Shown here: positions 34,676 through 47,027 of the stretch, in pieces
How positions within the stretch are numbered: the stretch's first letter is position 1
How the letters are laid out: each line of letters begins with the position of its first letter
DNA from: Chionoecetes opilio
Lineage: Eukaryota; Arthropoda; Malacostraca; Decapoda; Majidae
Length of the DNA: 64,000 nucleotides
Direction: 5' to 3'
NCBI GenBank assembly: GCA_016584305.1
Contig: JACEEZ010023664.1
Coordinates: 663,083-727,082 of the forward strand
Program-made: the position numbers and the translations under genes
Notes under the pieces: model-generated
Database searches by the model: none
The model's input: the letters and a program-made list of their open reading frames with translations, nothing else
Told to the model about the DNA's origin: nothing

Positions 34676-35979
34676 CAGGGTGCGTACGGTAATTGTTTCG
34701 TTTTTTAGGCTCTCACACAAAAAGTCATAATTCAGTAGAAAATGCATTTATTTCAAAAAAGAAAACTGACTCTGGTTCAGTACTCTTCTGGTGTCCCTTT
34801 ACTCGATGAATCAGCCCTTGGCGTCAATGACGTCCTCGATACGACCTCAAAATCTGGCGCAGGCCTTCTCCACGACCTCCTTGGAGAGATTGGTAAAGAC
34901 GACCTTGATCCGACTGATCAGATCAGCCTTACTCTTGCATGGGGTGCGGTTAGTATCCCGTTCAACTGCGCCCCACACAAAATAGTCCATAGGGTTGAGG
35001 TCAGGTGAGTTAGGGGGCCACACATCAGGGGCAGCGAAGTCGTAGAAATTGTCAGAGAGCCATTTCTGAGATTTCCTAGAGGTGTGACATGGTGCTGAGT
35101 CCTGTTGCCACACGTAGGGTCTACCAGCAGCTACTTCCTCAATCCACGGCTTCACATGGGTCTGCAGGACGTCGATGTACACTTCGGTGTTCACCCTGAG
35201 CCCCTGAGGAAAGAAAAACGGGGGCATGACTTGGCCCTTGCTGCAGACTACCCCAAACACCATGACAGTTGCAGGAAACATGGTTTGCATGACCCTTGGC
35301 ACATCCTTGGGACAGACAGCCAACCACCTGTTGTTCTGAGAGTTGTGGGTCTGGTCCTGGCAGAATTTCTTTTCGTCTGAAAAGAACCAGAGCATATCCT
35401 TCTCCAGAGGGTGCTTCAGTTTGTTGAGCATCTTCTTGCTCTCTTTGAAGCGGTTCTCCTGCATCTTTGCGGAGAGGAGTTGACCCTTACGCATCTTGTA
35501 TGACTTGTATCTGATATCCTCTTGCACACACTTCCTTACGGTGCCCTCAGACACGTGCAGCTCTCTGGCAATGGACCTCATGGACTGGCTGGGGTCTTCG
35601 TCAACCATGGCTTGCAATTTGGTGACGAATTCGGCGTCCCTGGTGGTGTCCGATCGTCGAGAATGATGTTTCCTCTCGGCAACACCTTCATAATCGTAGT
35701 CAGACGAAATCGACTCCCTCCTGACGGTCCTGACGAACTGTTCAGTCACTTTTAGCAGTTCTGAGATCTTGCTGCTACTGTGTCCGGCAGAGATCAACAT
35801 AAGCACCGCGTGCCTTTTCCATAGATGAGGAAATGTAAAGCTCTCCATGGATGCAAGGTGTTGCTGGGACAAAGTCTCGATGTATACTGATCAGTTGTTT
35901 TTGTTTTGAGTGGTGTGGTCACCGGCGTCTTTCCACACGGTGTCCCTGAAAGTACGAAATAATTACCCTACGCACCCTG
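34676..35979 (-). mobile_element. Mariner-type DNA transposon (DD37D), nearly intact
   Basis: This 1304-bp element is flanked by TA (34674-34675 and 35980-35981). The ends CAGGGTGCGTACGGTAATTG and CAATTACCC...CGCACCCTG form inverted repeats of about 25 bp with few mismatches. It encodes a transposase on the minus strand (34847-35872). Size, TA duplication and the DD37D triad fit the IS630-Tc1-mariner superfamily, maT-like group. Confidence 0.92.
34847..35872 (-). CDS. Tc1/mariner-superfamily transposase, DD37D type
   Basis: 341 residues. The N-terminus has helix-turn-helix DNA-binding segments (about residues 20-50, ISAGHSSSKISELLKV, and about 95-115, SMRSIARELHVSEGTVRK). The catalytic core shows FFSDEKKF (first Asp), WQQDSAPCH (second Asp) and PPNSPDLNPMDYFVW (third Asp), with 37 residues between the last two. 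This cuts and pastes the element through its TIRs at TA sites. The frame ends at a TGA that looks like CGA to TGA: conserved tail sequence (GRIEDVIDAKG, then a second TGA) follows, so about 14 C-terminal residues are missing. The core is complete, so activity cannot be excluded. Confidence 0.9.
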   Translation of the reverse strand: MSQQHLASMESFTFPHLWKRHAVLMLISAGHSSSKISELLKVTEQFVRTVRRESISSDYDYEGVAERKHHSRRSDTTRDAEFVTKLQAMVDEDPSQSMRSIARELHVSEGTVRKCVQEDIRYKSYKMRKGQLLSAKMQENRFKESKKMLNKLKHPLEKDMLWFFSDEKKFCQDQTHNSQNNRWLAVCPKDVPRVMQTMFPATVMVFGVVCSKGQVMPPFFFPQGLRVNTEVYIDVLQTHVKPWIEEVAAGRPYVWQQDSAPCHTSRKSQKWLSDNFYDFAAPDVWPPNSPDLNPMDYFVWGAVERDTNRTPCKSKADLISRIKVVFTNLSKEVVEKACARF

Positions 35980-36164
35980 TATTATGATGTGACACATTAT
36001 GTTATGTGGTGTAAAGCCTGAATTCAATTAAATATAAAGTCATTTAGTGAATACATTATTTTACCTAAGGTTGTATTTATCGGTTGAATTTATCTGAAAA
36101 TACGCTTAATCTGGTGGCTCGGTGTGACAATGTGGGCTACAATAGTTCACATCCCTGCACCGGT

Positions 36165-36415
36165 CCCTTCGGCCTAAACGTCTCACGGCCTAAAGGTCCC
36201 TGGGGCCTAAACATCTCACGGCCTAAACGTCTCACGGCCTAAACGTCTCACGGCCTAAACGTCTCACGGCCTAAACGTCTCACGGCCTAAACATCTCACG
36301 GCCTAAACGTCTCACGGCCTAAACGTCTCACGGCCTAAACATCTCACGGCCTAAACGTCTCACGGCCTAAACATCTCACGGCCTAAACGTCTCACGGCCG
36401 AAATGGTTCACGGCC
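36165..36415. repeat. 16-bp minisatellite
   Basis: About fourteen units of GGCCTAAACGTCTCAC, some with CATCTC. Confidence 0.95.
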
Positions 36416-36761
36416 GAATCGACCCGAACTCATTCAGACAGTTGCCCCGTAGAGGTCTGAGGCAGGGAGAGGCTGGCAGGGTACAGGGGTGAGGATGGAG
36501 GGGTCGAGGTGGTACAAAGGCCTCTACTCTCTACTCAGTACTCTACAAGCCCTCAAGTGTTGTGTGTGAGGCACGCACGCACGCATGCACACGCCAGGCC
36601 CAACATCTCACTTTTCCTGCTGCTGTCCAATGATGAAGAGACAGAGTAAGGTTTATGCGATATACATGTATGTGACCTGCAGAAAATAGGTGGGTAACTT
36701 ATGCGTGGAAAGACTGTTTTTTAAGGCAATCAACAGAGAAACTTTTAAAACCCTGGATACA

Positions 36762-36767
36762 TTTATT
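36762..36767 (-). terminator. Polyadenylation signal of the zinc-finger gene
   Basis: AATAAA on the minus strand, about 185 nt past the stop at 36950. It supports a real transcript end. Confidence 0.65.
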
Positions 36768-36949
36768 GAAAGTCACACCTGCACTGCCAACCCAACAACT
36801 GCTGGGGCCATTACTCCCTCACAAAACACAAGGGCACGGCTGCCACCACACATGTAACACACTGCCCATCACCCCCACCACCCATTGCCACATAGGACTC
36901 ACTCCCACAGGCACGGGTACAACCACACTTGTCCACACAACATACCACC

Positions 36950-37944
36950 TCAAAAGTGGATCTTCATGTGCTGGGCAATATCAGGCTTTGTCTTGAAACA
37001 CTTGCTACAAATATCACACTTGAACTCCCGCAAGCCAGTGTGTCTAAAGGTGTGTTCATTGAGTTTAGAACGGGTATAAAACCTTTTCCCACACTCTAGG
37101 CATTCATGATTCTTAACACCACTGTGCATCAGAGTGTGTGTGGTGAGGTAATTCTTTCTAGTAAATCTTTTCCCACACTCTAAACATTCATAATTCTGAA
37201 CACCACTGTGTGTCAGGGTGTGTTTGGTGAGATCACTCTTTGTAGTAAATCTTTTACCACACTCTAGACATTCATAATTTTTTAAACCACTGTGTGTCAC
37301 GGTGTGTGAGGTGAAGTGAGACTTTTGAGTAAATCTTTTCCCACACTCTAAACATTCATAATTCTTAACACCACTGTGCGTCAGGGTGTGTGTGGTGAGG
37401 TTACTCTTTTTATTAAATCTTTTCCCACACTCTAAACATTCATAATTCTTAACGCCACTGTGTGTCAGGGTGTGTTTGGTGAGGTCACTCTTATGAGTAA
37501 ATCTTTTCCCACACTCTAAACATTCATAATTCTTAACACCACTGTGTGTCAGAGTGTGTGTGGTGAGGTTACTCTTTGTAGTAAATCTTTTCCCACACTC
37601 TAAACATTCATAATTCTTAACACCACTGTGTGTCAAGGAATGTTGCTCAAGCTGACTCTTGTATTTGAATGTTTTGTCACACTGCTGGCACTTCAGCTTA
37701 CTGTCTGCCTTGTGGCCTGAGCTGCCTGCCTCCAGGTGATTCTTGCCATCACACCTGTGCCTCTCCACCTCTGAGGCAGACTGATCCTGGTGCTCCCGGC
37801 CACTCATGCTGCTGCCCGGCCCACAGCCTCCACCGCAGCAATACTCTGGCCAGCACACGAGACGGCCGGTCCTGCGAGAACCCTCGGGGATGCCGGAGCG
37901 AGCCGGGTCAGTGCCGGGCGGAGCAGCCGGCTTGGACTGTGACC
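36950..37944 (-). CDS. C2H2 zinc-finger protein, nine fingers (terminal exon)
   Basis: This is a probable nuclear DNA-binding protein. After a Gly/Ser/Pro-rich N-terminus there are nine C2H2 fingers in a row. The first is KLKCQQCDKTF, then seven near-identical ECLECGKRF fingers, and the last is FKCDICSKCF ending in HMKIHF and a stop. Linkers read HSGVKNYE instead of the classic TGEKP. There is no KRAB, BTB or ZAD domain in this exon. The apparent first codon is TTG, inside TGTCACCACTGTTGCAG, a strong splice acceptor. I therefore think the coding exon begins at about 37944 and the ATG lies in an upstream exon not identified here. The first in-frame ATG is at 37807 (MSGREHQDQ). The frame is undamaged and is the best host gene in the window. 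Confidence 0.82.
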
Positions 37945-38570
37945 TCAGCACCTGCAACAGTGGTGACAGTCAGGACACAGAGAGCCACGCACTGCCCTGA
38001 CACTCTGCCCCTGCCTGCGGGGCCCACACCCTGCTTCCTGCCTCACTCACACCACACTTGGCAAGGTCAAGAACCTTGGAGCAGAGTAAAGGAAAAGATA
38101 CTTCAGTGTGAATGTGTCCCCAGGTGGAACTTTCTGCCTGGTTCTTTGGTGGTGCAAACTGATGTCACCTTATAAAATAGTTGCCTTGCAACACAGTGGG
38201 GTCAAGACACGTTGAACTACCACATGCATCAACATTGAAACACTTCAGATCCAGGGATGTGTCTTTCACTGGAGTTTCACTGAGCTGTATTCAGGAAGGT
38301 AGTGGATCTTAGTTGTAAAGTGCCCTACCAAACCTCTGGTGCTTAACATGAGTAGCCCTTCAGGCAGCTCCTTGCACTACCCTTCCTCCCAGCACACCAC
38401 AGCCCAGCAATGTTTGAAACCCGCGACACGCCACTCCACTATAGCCACTGGTGGATTACATCAGGACAACTTGGCTCCATAACCCTACGTGGCCAGTCAC
38501 ATCCTGGTTTTTTAATACCGTGCGTGTATAACGGCATATCTATGATCTTACTGATTAATTAGACATTCGC
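37945..38570. other. Upstream flank of the zinc-finger gene
   Basis: Probable intron and upstream sequence for the minus-strand gene. I could not pick an upstream exon or promoter. No repeat was recognised. Confidence 0.35.
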
Positions 38571-38574
38571 TCTA

Positions 38575-38775
38575 ATGATCCTCCGCTCGAATAGCCATTC
38601 GCTCTAATGGTCCTTCACTCGAATGGTCCTTCGCTCGAATAGCCATTCGCTTGAATGGTCCTTTGCTCGAATAGCCATTCGCTCGAATGGTCCTTCGCTC
38701 GAATGGTCCTTCGCTCGAATGGTCCTTCGCTCGAATAGCCATTCGCTTGAATGGTCCTTTGCTCGAATGGTCGTG
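38575..38775. repeat. 16-bp minisatellite, two alternating unit types
   Basis: Units GCTCGAATGGTCCTTC and GCTCGAATAGCCATTC alternate about twelve times. Confidence 0.93.
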
Positions 38776-38819
38776 TTTTCACATCCAAAAATCTACCAAG
38801 ATTTCAGCCAGAAATGGTT

Positions 38820-39080
38820 ATGTTAGGTTAAATCAGATTAGGTTAGGTTAGAGGTGGGGTTTGGTTTAGTAACATGTATCAAGAAAAAAAGAAAATTATC
38901 AATACTACGGCAGTGCGAAGCGGAGCAAGGTTTGCGGGGCGGGCACCTCCCACACCTGTAAACAAACATTGATTTCTGACAAAAACGAGTGCCAGATTCA
39001 ATCAAAACACATCAAAACTATTCAGGAAATCTACGTTACGGCCTCGAAATCGGTGAATGCCCACTGCCGAAATTTTACCC
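38820..39080. repeat. Dispersed repeat, copy 2 (inverted relative to 26 kb)
   Basis: This is the reverse complement of 26040-26345, including GGTGGGGTTTGGTTTAGTAA and AACGAGTGCCAGATTCAAT. Confidence 0.75.
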
Positions 39081-39806
39081 CACTATTGAGTATGTTTGTT
39101 TGTTAGATTTTGTTTGTTTGTTGGAAGAATTTCGTCAGTTATCGACGCACCTGAGATGGATCTCCACTGTAACCAGACAGCTCTCTCTCAGACTACCCCT
39201 AGAGAGCTGTCTGCTAGTGCTTATAGTGTTGGCCGAAGCCAGCACCCCGGGAGGCGGGTTACAAACCCCTGGCTAAAGCGGCTATCACACGGTGCGTTTC
39301 GTCGAACTTGCCATTTGGTTGGACTGTTTGGTCGAACTTCGAGGGTCATTTCACAACATGTTCGATGAAATGGTTTTGTGAAATTAAACAAAATGTTGCA
39401 TATACGTCGAACATACTCTGGGGTCAAAATAAGTCTATACTTTTTCTGTAAGTTATAAATAGTTTTAGCAATTATTAAGCATTGAAATAAACACCATCAT
39501 ATAATACGTTACAGTAAAATTAATACAGATCAGTCTATATTATATATGTGATAGATTTTCAGAAATATGAAGCTGATTTGATGTGTTTGCGGTAGAATGA
39601 TTACTAGTAAAATATGAGATCTGAGAATTATACCGGGGAGAAAATGAAAATGATGCGTGTGGTTTTCACTGAAATGGGATGTGAAATGAATGAGGTGGTT
39701 GAAAGGACAGGAAGAGAATGGCTGTTATTGCTGCTGGGACTGTGTGATGACTGGTGAGACAAGGGACGGATGATTGAGACAGGGAAAGAGTTTGGAGAGA
39801 ATGTGG

Positions 39807-40060
39807 TGTTTGTTTGTTTGTTTAGAGGATAATTACTCAGAGCCATAGTGATCTACCGCTCGGGCTTAGTGTTGGGGGAAGCCACCACCCCGGGAGGGGG
39901 GTCACAAACCCCCGGCTAACACCCGGTACCCATTCACTGCTGGGTGGACAGGGGCTCGGGTTTTAAGAAGACCGCCTGTCTGTCTTCGCTCCGCCCGGGG
40001 ATCGAACCCGGGACTTCTCGGTTGTGAGCCGAGCGTGCTAACCAGTACACTACGGAGCCA
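39807..40060 (-). mobile_element. SINE A, full-length copy
   Basis: Read on the minus strand: GGCTCCGTAGTGTACTGGTT (A box region), GCTCGGCTCACAACCGAG (anticodon arm with a CAC loop, Val-like), GGTTCGATCCCCGGGCGGAG (B box and acceptor side). A body with ACCGGGTGTTAGCCGGGG and a tail of CTCTGAGTAATTATCC and (AAAC)n follow. This is a complete tRNA-derived SINE. Confidence 0.9.
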
Positions 40061-40214
40061 CCTGTAATATCAAATTCCAGTAAAATGGACGAGGACTGCG
40101 CGGTCCTTTCCTGAGACACTGACTACATATGGTATTATTTAACACTAGGACCGAAATTGCTTACACAATTGGGCGGGCGGGCGGGCCGCCCGCCACAGGT
40201 TTCGGTGGCCACAG

Positions 40215-41960
40215 GTAACAGTGGCCGGTGTAGCGATCTCACCAGCTACTTTGATCTCAGTAGCTACACCCGCCACTGCGCATGCGCGGCAGACGACGTC
40301 ACACAGGTAAGCATTGGCCACCAGGGTTCCCAGACTTGCTAAAATATGGTGGAAACATTGAATGTAGAGTAGTAATTAAAGTAGAACATAGAACATTTCA
40401 CGCATTTCACATTAACACTACGTACGTACCCTTGTTTGACAATATATACGTTTTACCCAAGATAAGAATTGGTATACGTATACTATATTATCAAACAACT
40501 ATTCACCCAGGGAGCAGTGTTTCAGTATAAGGGTAGAGTAATGTTCCAGGCACATTCGCTTGAAATGTTCTATGTTCTACTTTAATTACTACTCTACATT
40601 TGATGCTTCCACCACGTTTTACCCAGGATCAGAATTGGTATATATTGTCAAACAACTATTCACCCAGGGAGCAGTGTTTCAGTGTAGGCTGCAGATAGGA
40701 TGGTGTTCTAGGCAAAGGCACATTCGCTTGAAATGTTTTATGTTCTACTTTAATGACTACTCTACATTCAATGTTTCCACCACGTTTTACCCAGGATCAG
40801 AATTAGTATATATTGTCAAACAACTATTCACCCAGGGAACAGTGTTTCAGTGCGTATTTGTGCAGTGTAGCTACTCGGGCCAAGGGTAGCTGGTGAGATC
40901 GCTTCAGTAGCGGTCTCACCAGCTACCCTTGGCCCGAGTAGCTACACCTTACAAATACGCAATGAAACACTGCTCCCTGGGTGAATAGTTGTTTGACAAT
41001 ATATACGTTTTACCCAAGATAAGAATTGGTATACATTGTCATGTCAAACAACTATTCACCCAGGGAGCAGTGTTTCAGTGCGTATTTGTGAGGTGTAGCT
41101 ACTCGGGCCAAGGGTAGCTACACTGCACAAATACGCACTGAAACAATGTTCCCTGGGTGAATAGTTGTTTGACAATATATACCAATTCTGATCCTGGGTA
41201 AAACGTGGTGGAAACATTGAATGTAGAGGAGTATTAAAGTAAAACATAAAACATTTCAAGCGAATGTGCCTTTGCCTAGAACACTATCCTACCTGTAGCC
41301 TATACTGAAACACTGCTCCCTGGGTGAATAGTTGCTTGACAATATATACGTTTTACCCAAGATAAGAATTGGTATACATTGGCATGTCAAACAACTATTC
41401 ACCCAGGGAGCTGTGTTTCAGTGCGTATTTGTAAGGTCTATTCGGGCCAAGGGTAGCTGGTGAGATCGCTACTGTAGCGATCTCACCAGCTACCCTTGGC
41501 CTGAGTAGCTACACTGCACAAATACGCACTGAAGCACTGTTCCCTGGGTGAATAGTTGTAAGACAATGTATACCAATTCTGATCCTGGGTAAAACATGGT
41601 GGAAGTATCGAATGTAGAGTAGTAATTAAAGTAGAACATAGAATCATTGCAAGCGAATGTGCCTGGAACATTACCCTTGGGTAAAACGTATCTATTGTCA
41701 AACAGGGGTACGTAGTGTTCTAGGCAAAGGGACATCCGCGTGAAATGTTCTATGTGCTAATGTGCCTGGAATATTACCCTACCCGTATACTGAAACTCTG
41801 CTCCCTGGGTGAATAGTTGTATGATAATATCAGCAAGTCTGGGAACCCTGGTGGCCAATGTTTACCTGTGTGACGTCGTCTGCCGCGCATGCGCAGTGGC
41901 GGGTGTAGCTACTGAGATCAAAGTAGCTGGTGATATCGCTACACCGGCGGTCGCCCGCCA
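40215..41960. repeat. Array of inverted modules with long inverted termini
   Basis: The outer arms of about 115 bp (40229-40341 and 41833-41947) are inverted copies with GTGTAGCGATCTCACCAGCT, CTGCGCATGCGCGGCAGACG and GACGTCACACAGG. Between them, modules alternate in orientation: AACTATTCACCCAGGGAGCA, GATCAGAATTGGTATATATT, CATTCGCTTGAAATG and GCTACTCGGGCCAAGGGTAG. Two tight hairpins sit at 40866-40943 and about 41444-41512, with arms of about 36 bp. There is no coding frame. Confidence 0.88.
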
Positions 41961-42550
41961 CTCGATTTTGGGCTCTGCTACGCCCTGCTGGGATGAAATT
42001 ATTACCCTAACCTAACCGAACCTAACCTTCTAACGGGAGGGGCTCCGTCCCCTTCGACCCCCTAACGGGAATATTAACCTAACCGACTTAACCTAACCGG
42101 CGCGCAGTTCTCGTCCACTATAACCCATTTAGCTCACATGAACGCGTCTTCATCTGTCGCTGTTCTCTTCTAACAATCACCTCCTCCCTTTTCATCACCA
42201 GTAGCTACGTATATATATGCCCCTAAAATTAAAACATTAACAACAAATCTCCGCGCCTCTCGCTGTCATCGCTTCATCTTTGTTTGTTATTGTTGGGTGA
42301 AGTGGTTGGCCCAACCGTGTGCTAGTGTTTTGTCAAACAGGTCCAGCCAAATGCATGTTTGATTCGACGAAACAGTCCGACAAAACGCCTCGTGTGATAC
42401 CCGCTTAACACCCGGTACCCATTCACTGTTGGGTGGACAGGGGCTCGGGTTTTAAGGAAACAGCCCAACTGTTTCCGCTCCGCCCGGGGATCGTACCCGG
42501 GACTTCTCGGTTGTGAACCGAGCGTGCTTCCCCTACACTACGGAGTTCCC

Positions 42551-43085
42551 TGGCCCTTGACCCTTGACCCCGTGCAAAGTTGGAACTCTCGCCGATGGGG
42601 ACGAGAGATCCGGTGGACGAGAGTACCATCCACCCCTACTCGTGGACAACAGGGTTTGTGCCCAAAAATATCACTTATTTAAAGTTAACTTATAGAAAAG
42701 CAAAACAAACAGACTGGAAAGTATGTTTGAGGAAATACATTTTAGCCTTGCACGTGAGAGGGAAGGCAGCAGACAGCGGTGGGTGGAGCACGGTCTTTAG
42801 GGCTGTTGGGGGTTGTTTAGGGCTGCGAGGATGCCCTGAGAAACCCTAGGAGCCCCTGGCCAGGTCCTGTGAGGCGTAGGAGGTGCAGGTGAGCCAAGGT
42901 CTGGGTCTTGGGGTGGGAGATTTCTGTGACTCAATACACTTGCGGCCTTTTTACCGGCACTCTCATTCTGACAGTTGCCTCGTAGAGGCAGGGTTGTGAA
43001 CTTTTGTAGCCCACATTATCGTATCGAGCCACCAAAATTATCATATTTTCAGATAGATTATCGTACAACCTTAGCTAATATAAAG
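42551..43085. other. Unassigned, with a shared repeat at its end
   Basis: Nothing coding is recognised. At 42960-43070 the segment GTAGCCCACATTATCG, GAGCCACCAAAATTATC is the inverse of a segment at 36090-36150, and part of it recurs at 24475-24510. Confidence 0.35.
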
Positions 43086-44490
<1,405 letters not shown>

Positions 44491-44744
44491 CCCGTTTTTT
44501 TCGTTTACAAACAATTAAACTCAGCTGGCGAGGCAAGAGGAAGGGGGAAAGAGAGAGAGAGAGAGAGAGATTAAAAGTGGTAACTGTTGTGATGTGAAGG
44601 GATTATATCAAGTGAGTACTCAAGTCAGTACTCTATCAGTAGATACTCAGTTTGCTCTGTTCTAAACTTATTATGATCAACAGTACTGAAAAATTCCACA
44701 ATGAATTACGTATTAAAATTACAGAATTAAAGCACTTGACTCGC

Positions 44745-45343
44745 CCATCAATCAATCATTGGTGACATACGCTGGGGGTCGCGTCGCTTCGCCCACCCTA
44801 CGACGACACTCCCGGGGGTCACCACGCGCAAGTCTCCATGCAGGCTCCCTTCCCATCAAAAGCAACTCTCGACAAGAAGAATCAACTTGCCCCAGCCACG
44901 AGCCTTGTGGTCGCCCCCTTGGCCTCCTCCACGCCAGATTATCTCTTACAGATACAACCCGGTGGGAAGGATCGGTTTCAGAGTTGCGTGCCACATGCCC
45001 ATATAGCCGAAGTTGACGCTTACGGACTATGCAGGTAATAGGCCTAGATTCAGTCTCACGGTGCAATCGCTGGTTTGACACGTAATCATCCCAGCGATAC
45101 CCCATGATTCTTCGAAGACACTTATTACCAAAGGCATCGATTCTCCTCTTCAAGTCGCTATTTAGTGTCCATGTCTCACAACTACAGAGTTGATCATGAC
45201 AGGGATCACAAGCGACTTGAAGAGCCGGAGCTTTGTTCTCCTGCACAGGTACCAACAACGCCAAATACTCCTGCTGAGCGAGTCCATAACACCGTAGGCT
45301 ATGCCAATCCGCCGTAAGACTTCTTGACGTGACCCGCCGTCAT
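44745..45343 (-). pseudogene. LINE beta, C-terminal part
   Basis: The minus frame begins NDGGSRQEVLRRIG at the element junction. It continues SIWRCWYLCRRTKLRLFKSL, then after a frameshift near 45170-45200 gives CETWTLNSDLKRRIDAFG, RIMGYRWDDYVSNQRL and RQLRLYGHVAR, ending RPPAYVTND and a stop. This is the thumb and C-terminal tail of a non-LTR reverse transcriptase. Straight after the stop is TGATTGATTGAT, a short repeat tail as in RTE-like elements. It continues the protein coded at 59565-61905. Confidence 0.85.
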
Positions 45344-45345
45344 TA

Positions 45346-45860
45346 CCCAGCAAACACAAAGACATAGGGCCTACGGAGGCCCTCCGTATGTCTTACCGGC
45401 GGCCCAACGGAAGTGTACGACGTAGGGCCACTGAGAATTTGCTCAGAGGCTCACCGGCGGGCCGCTGGAGCGGCCCGACGTAGAGCATATAACCATTTGC
45501 CGCTGTTAAATTAACTGATTGAGGAATATTTATGGTTATCCTTTTTAAGTATATTGCAGATATAGTTATGTTTTAAGGGGTGTTGCACAGCCCATTAGCC
45601 GATTAATAGACTAATGTGCTGTTCAACACTTAAAAACATTACTATATATGCAATATGCTTAGAACATTTAACGAAAAATATTCCTATGTCGTTATCCAGT
45701 AATACGATGAAAAGGAGATCATACTTGCTACGGACATTGTTTATTTCATAATAACAAAAACATTTTCGTTATTGGGTTTACATGGTGGTGCACGTGGAAC
45801 ACTGAACAGCCATGTAGAAGGATATAGGTTGCGGCGAACCACATAGCAACATCCATCCAT
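45346..45860. repeat. Left-end module, copy 1
   Basis: CCCAGCAAACACAAAGAC, then palindromic GC-rich sequence (ACCGGCGGCCC, GGCTCACCGGCGGGCCGC). An imperfect hairpin follows (arms about 45540-45600 and 45610-45670, with GGTGTTGCACAG against CTGTTCAACAC). Copy 2 is at 47028-47740. Confidence 0.8.
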
Positions 45861-47027
45861 TTGTACGTTTAGTCACTAACTGATTTCATTTTCACTCAGT
45901 GACACTCTCTATGTAATGTATATATAATTATACGTTTATCTTTCCTCCTCTGTTTCACCGTGAGACCCATGAACACCTTGCACTCTCAAAGTATGTCACA
46001 GGACAAATGCCTAGTAGTCAGCATAAAGTATAGGATCAACAAGAAGTGATAAGAAGCCAGAATCACGAGGAGGAGAGAGGAGAAGCCCTCGGACATCACC
46101 ACTACCAACACGCACCTCTCACTCTCTCCGTCCGGCACTCCCTGGCTGTGCTCAAGACATTCATTGTACTTGGTTGTAATCTCTAGAATTTTTATTGGAC
46201 TCTAAATAAATGTGTACAAAGCTGGAAGTACCATTTTAACTCATACCAGATAAGTCTCTATAATTATCAGACTTATATAAATGGTGGCATACGCGGTGGT
46301 AATATAGCGACTTATATAAATGGTGGCCATGCGGTGGACATTTCTACACCGCGACTTATACTCACTCTGCCACGGAGCGGGCGAGGAATTCCTAAAAAAA
46401 CGTGTCGTACTGCAATTATTTATAGTATTCAGTCTATTTCGTTATAATGAAGGAGCGAAAACATGTTATAACTAAGTTCTCATTGTGTTATCGACTGGTT
46501 AAGGGTGACGCTTTAAGCCTTTTGTGAATTTTTTGCCGGCCCTTTGTAATGGCTATCGTACGTCTCGCAGTTTAGTGCATTGATAGCTGGGAAATAATTT
46601 CAAATAATATTATATTCTAAATCATGATATTATCCATGTTAACTACATCAACTACATATTCCTTATTAGGTGTACCATTGCGTATTGATATGTGTTGATA
46701 ATATGTTGGAAGTTATTGAAATAAGGGAAAATATAACCTTGTGTTATCCTGTAATCTTTGCTCGGTTAATCAAATGTTATTTTTATATGATACTAGTAGC
46801 TACACACATAGACTAACTGATAACGTTTTTCCATGTTAACTCCTTCCTATGTACGTATATCTCATCTTTATTTCTATGTATCTCTGGGTGTTGCTGATCA
46901 AGCTGGCAATATTTGAAATAAACTGAAATATGATAATTTCTATAAACTATTATAAAAACTTCTATAACAATTTTTAATAGCTTGAACAGGCCTAATAATA
47001 GTGATGGTACCGATATTGAGATACTAT
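45861..47027. other. Between the two left-end modules
   Basis: There are no genes. AATAAA at 46206-46211 and TAAATGGTGGCATACGCGG (46278-46297) vaguely resemble the end of an LTR followed by a primer site, but no second LTR was found. A short segment, GACTTATATAAATGGTGGC, is repeated at 46269 and 46309. Confidence 0.3.

Larger units (their letters stand above)
39277..42405. mobile_element. 3.1-kb TIR element with TAA duplication (PIF/Harbinger-like)
   Basis: It begins AGCGGCTATCACACGG and ends CCTCGTGTGATACCCGCT, matching inverted repeats (AGCGGxTATCACACG, then GCGTTT.GTCG). TAA lies at 39274-39276 and 42406-42408. A 3-bp TAA/TTA duplication is typical of PIF/Harbinger. No transposase or Myb-like frame is present, so it is non-autonomous. 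It contains another SINE A (39807-40060) and the inverted-module array (40215-41960). Confidence 0.8.
39089..42550 (-). mobile_element. SINE A copy split by a 3.1-kb TIR element
   Basis: The 3' half with a variant tail is at about 39089-39276, and the 5' half with the tRNA-like head is at 42406-42550. The break is at GGC-TAA...TAA-CACCCGG. Intact SINE A reads GGCTAACACCCGG, so TAA was duplicated on insertion. Confidence 0.85.

Noticed and set aside
36165..36415. 16-bp repeats as a possible regulatory array
   Set aside because: It behaves as a plain minisatellite; no gene start is next to it.
39990..40060. tRNA-Val gene
   Set aside because: The tRNA-like part is the head of a complete SINE with body and (AAAC)n tail, and other copies are decayed.
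46200..46300. LTR retrotransposon with primer site TGGTGGCATACGCGG
   Set aside because: No second LTR, polypurine tract or coding sequence; resemblance only.
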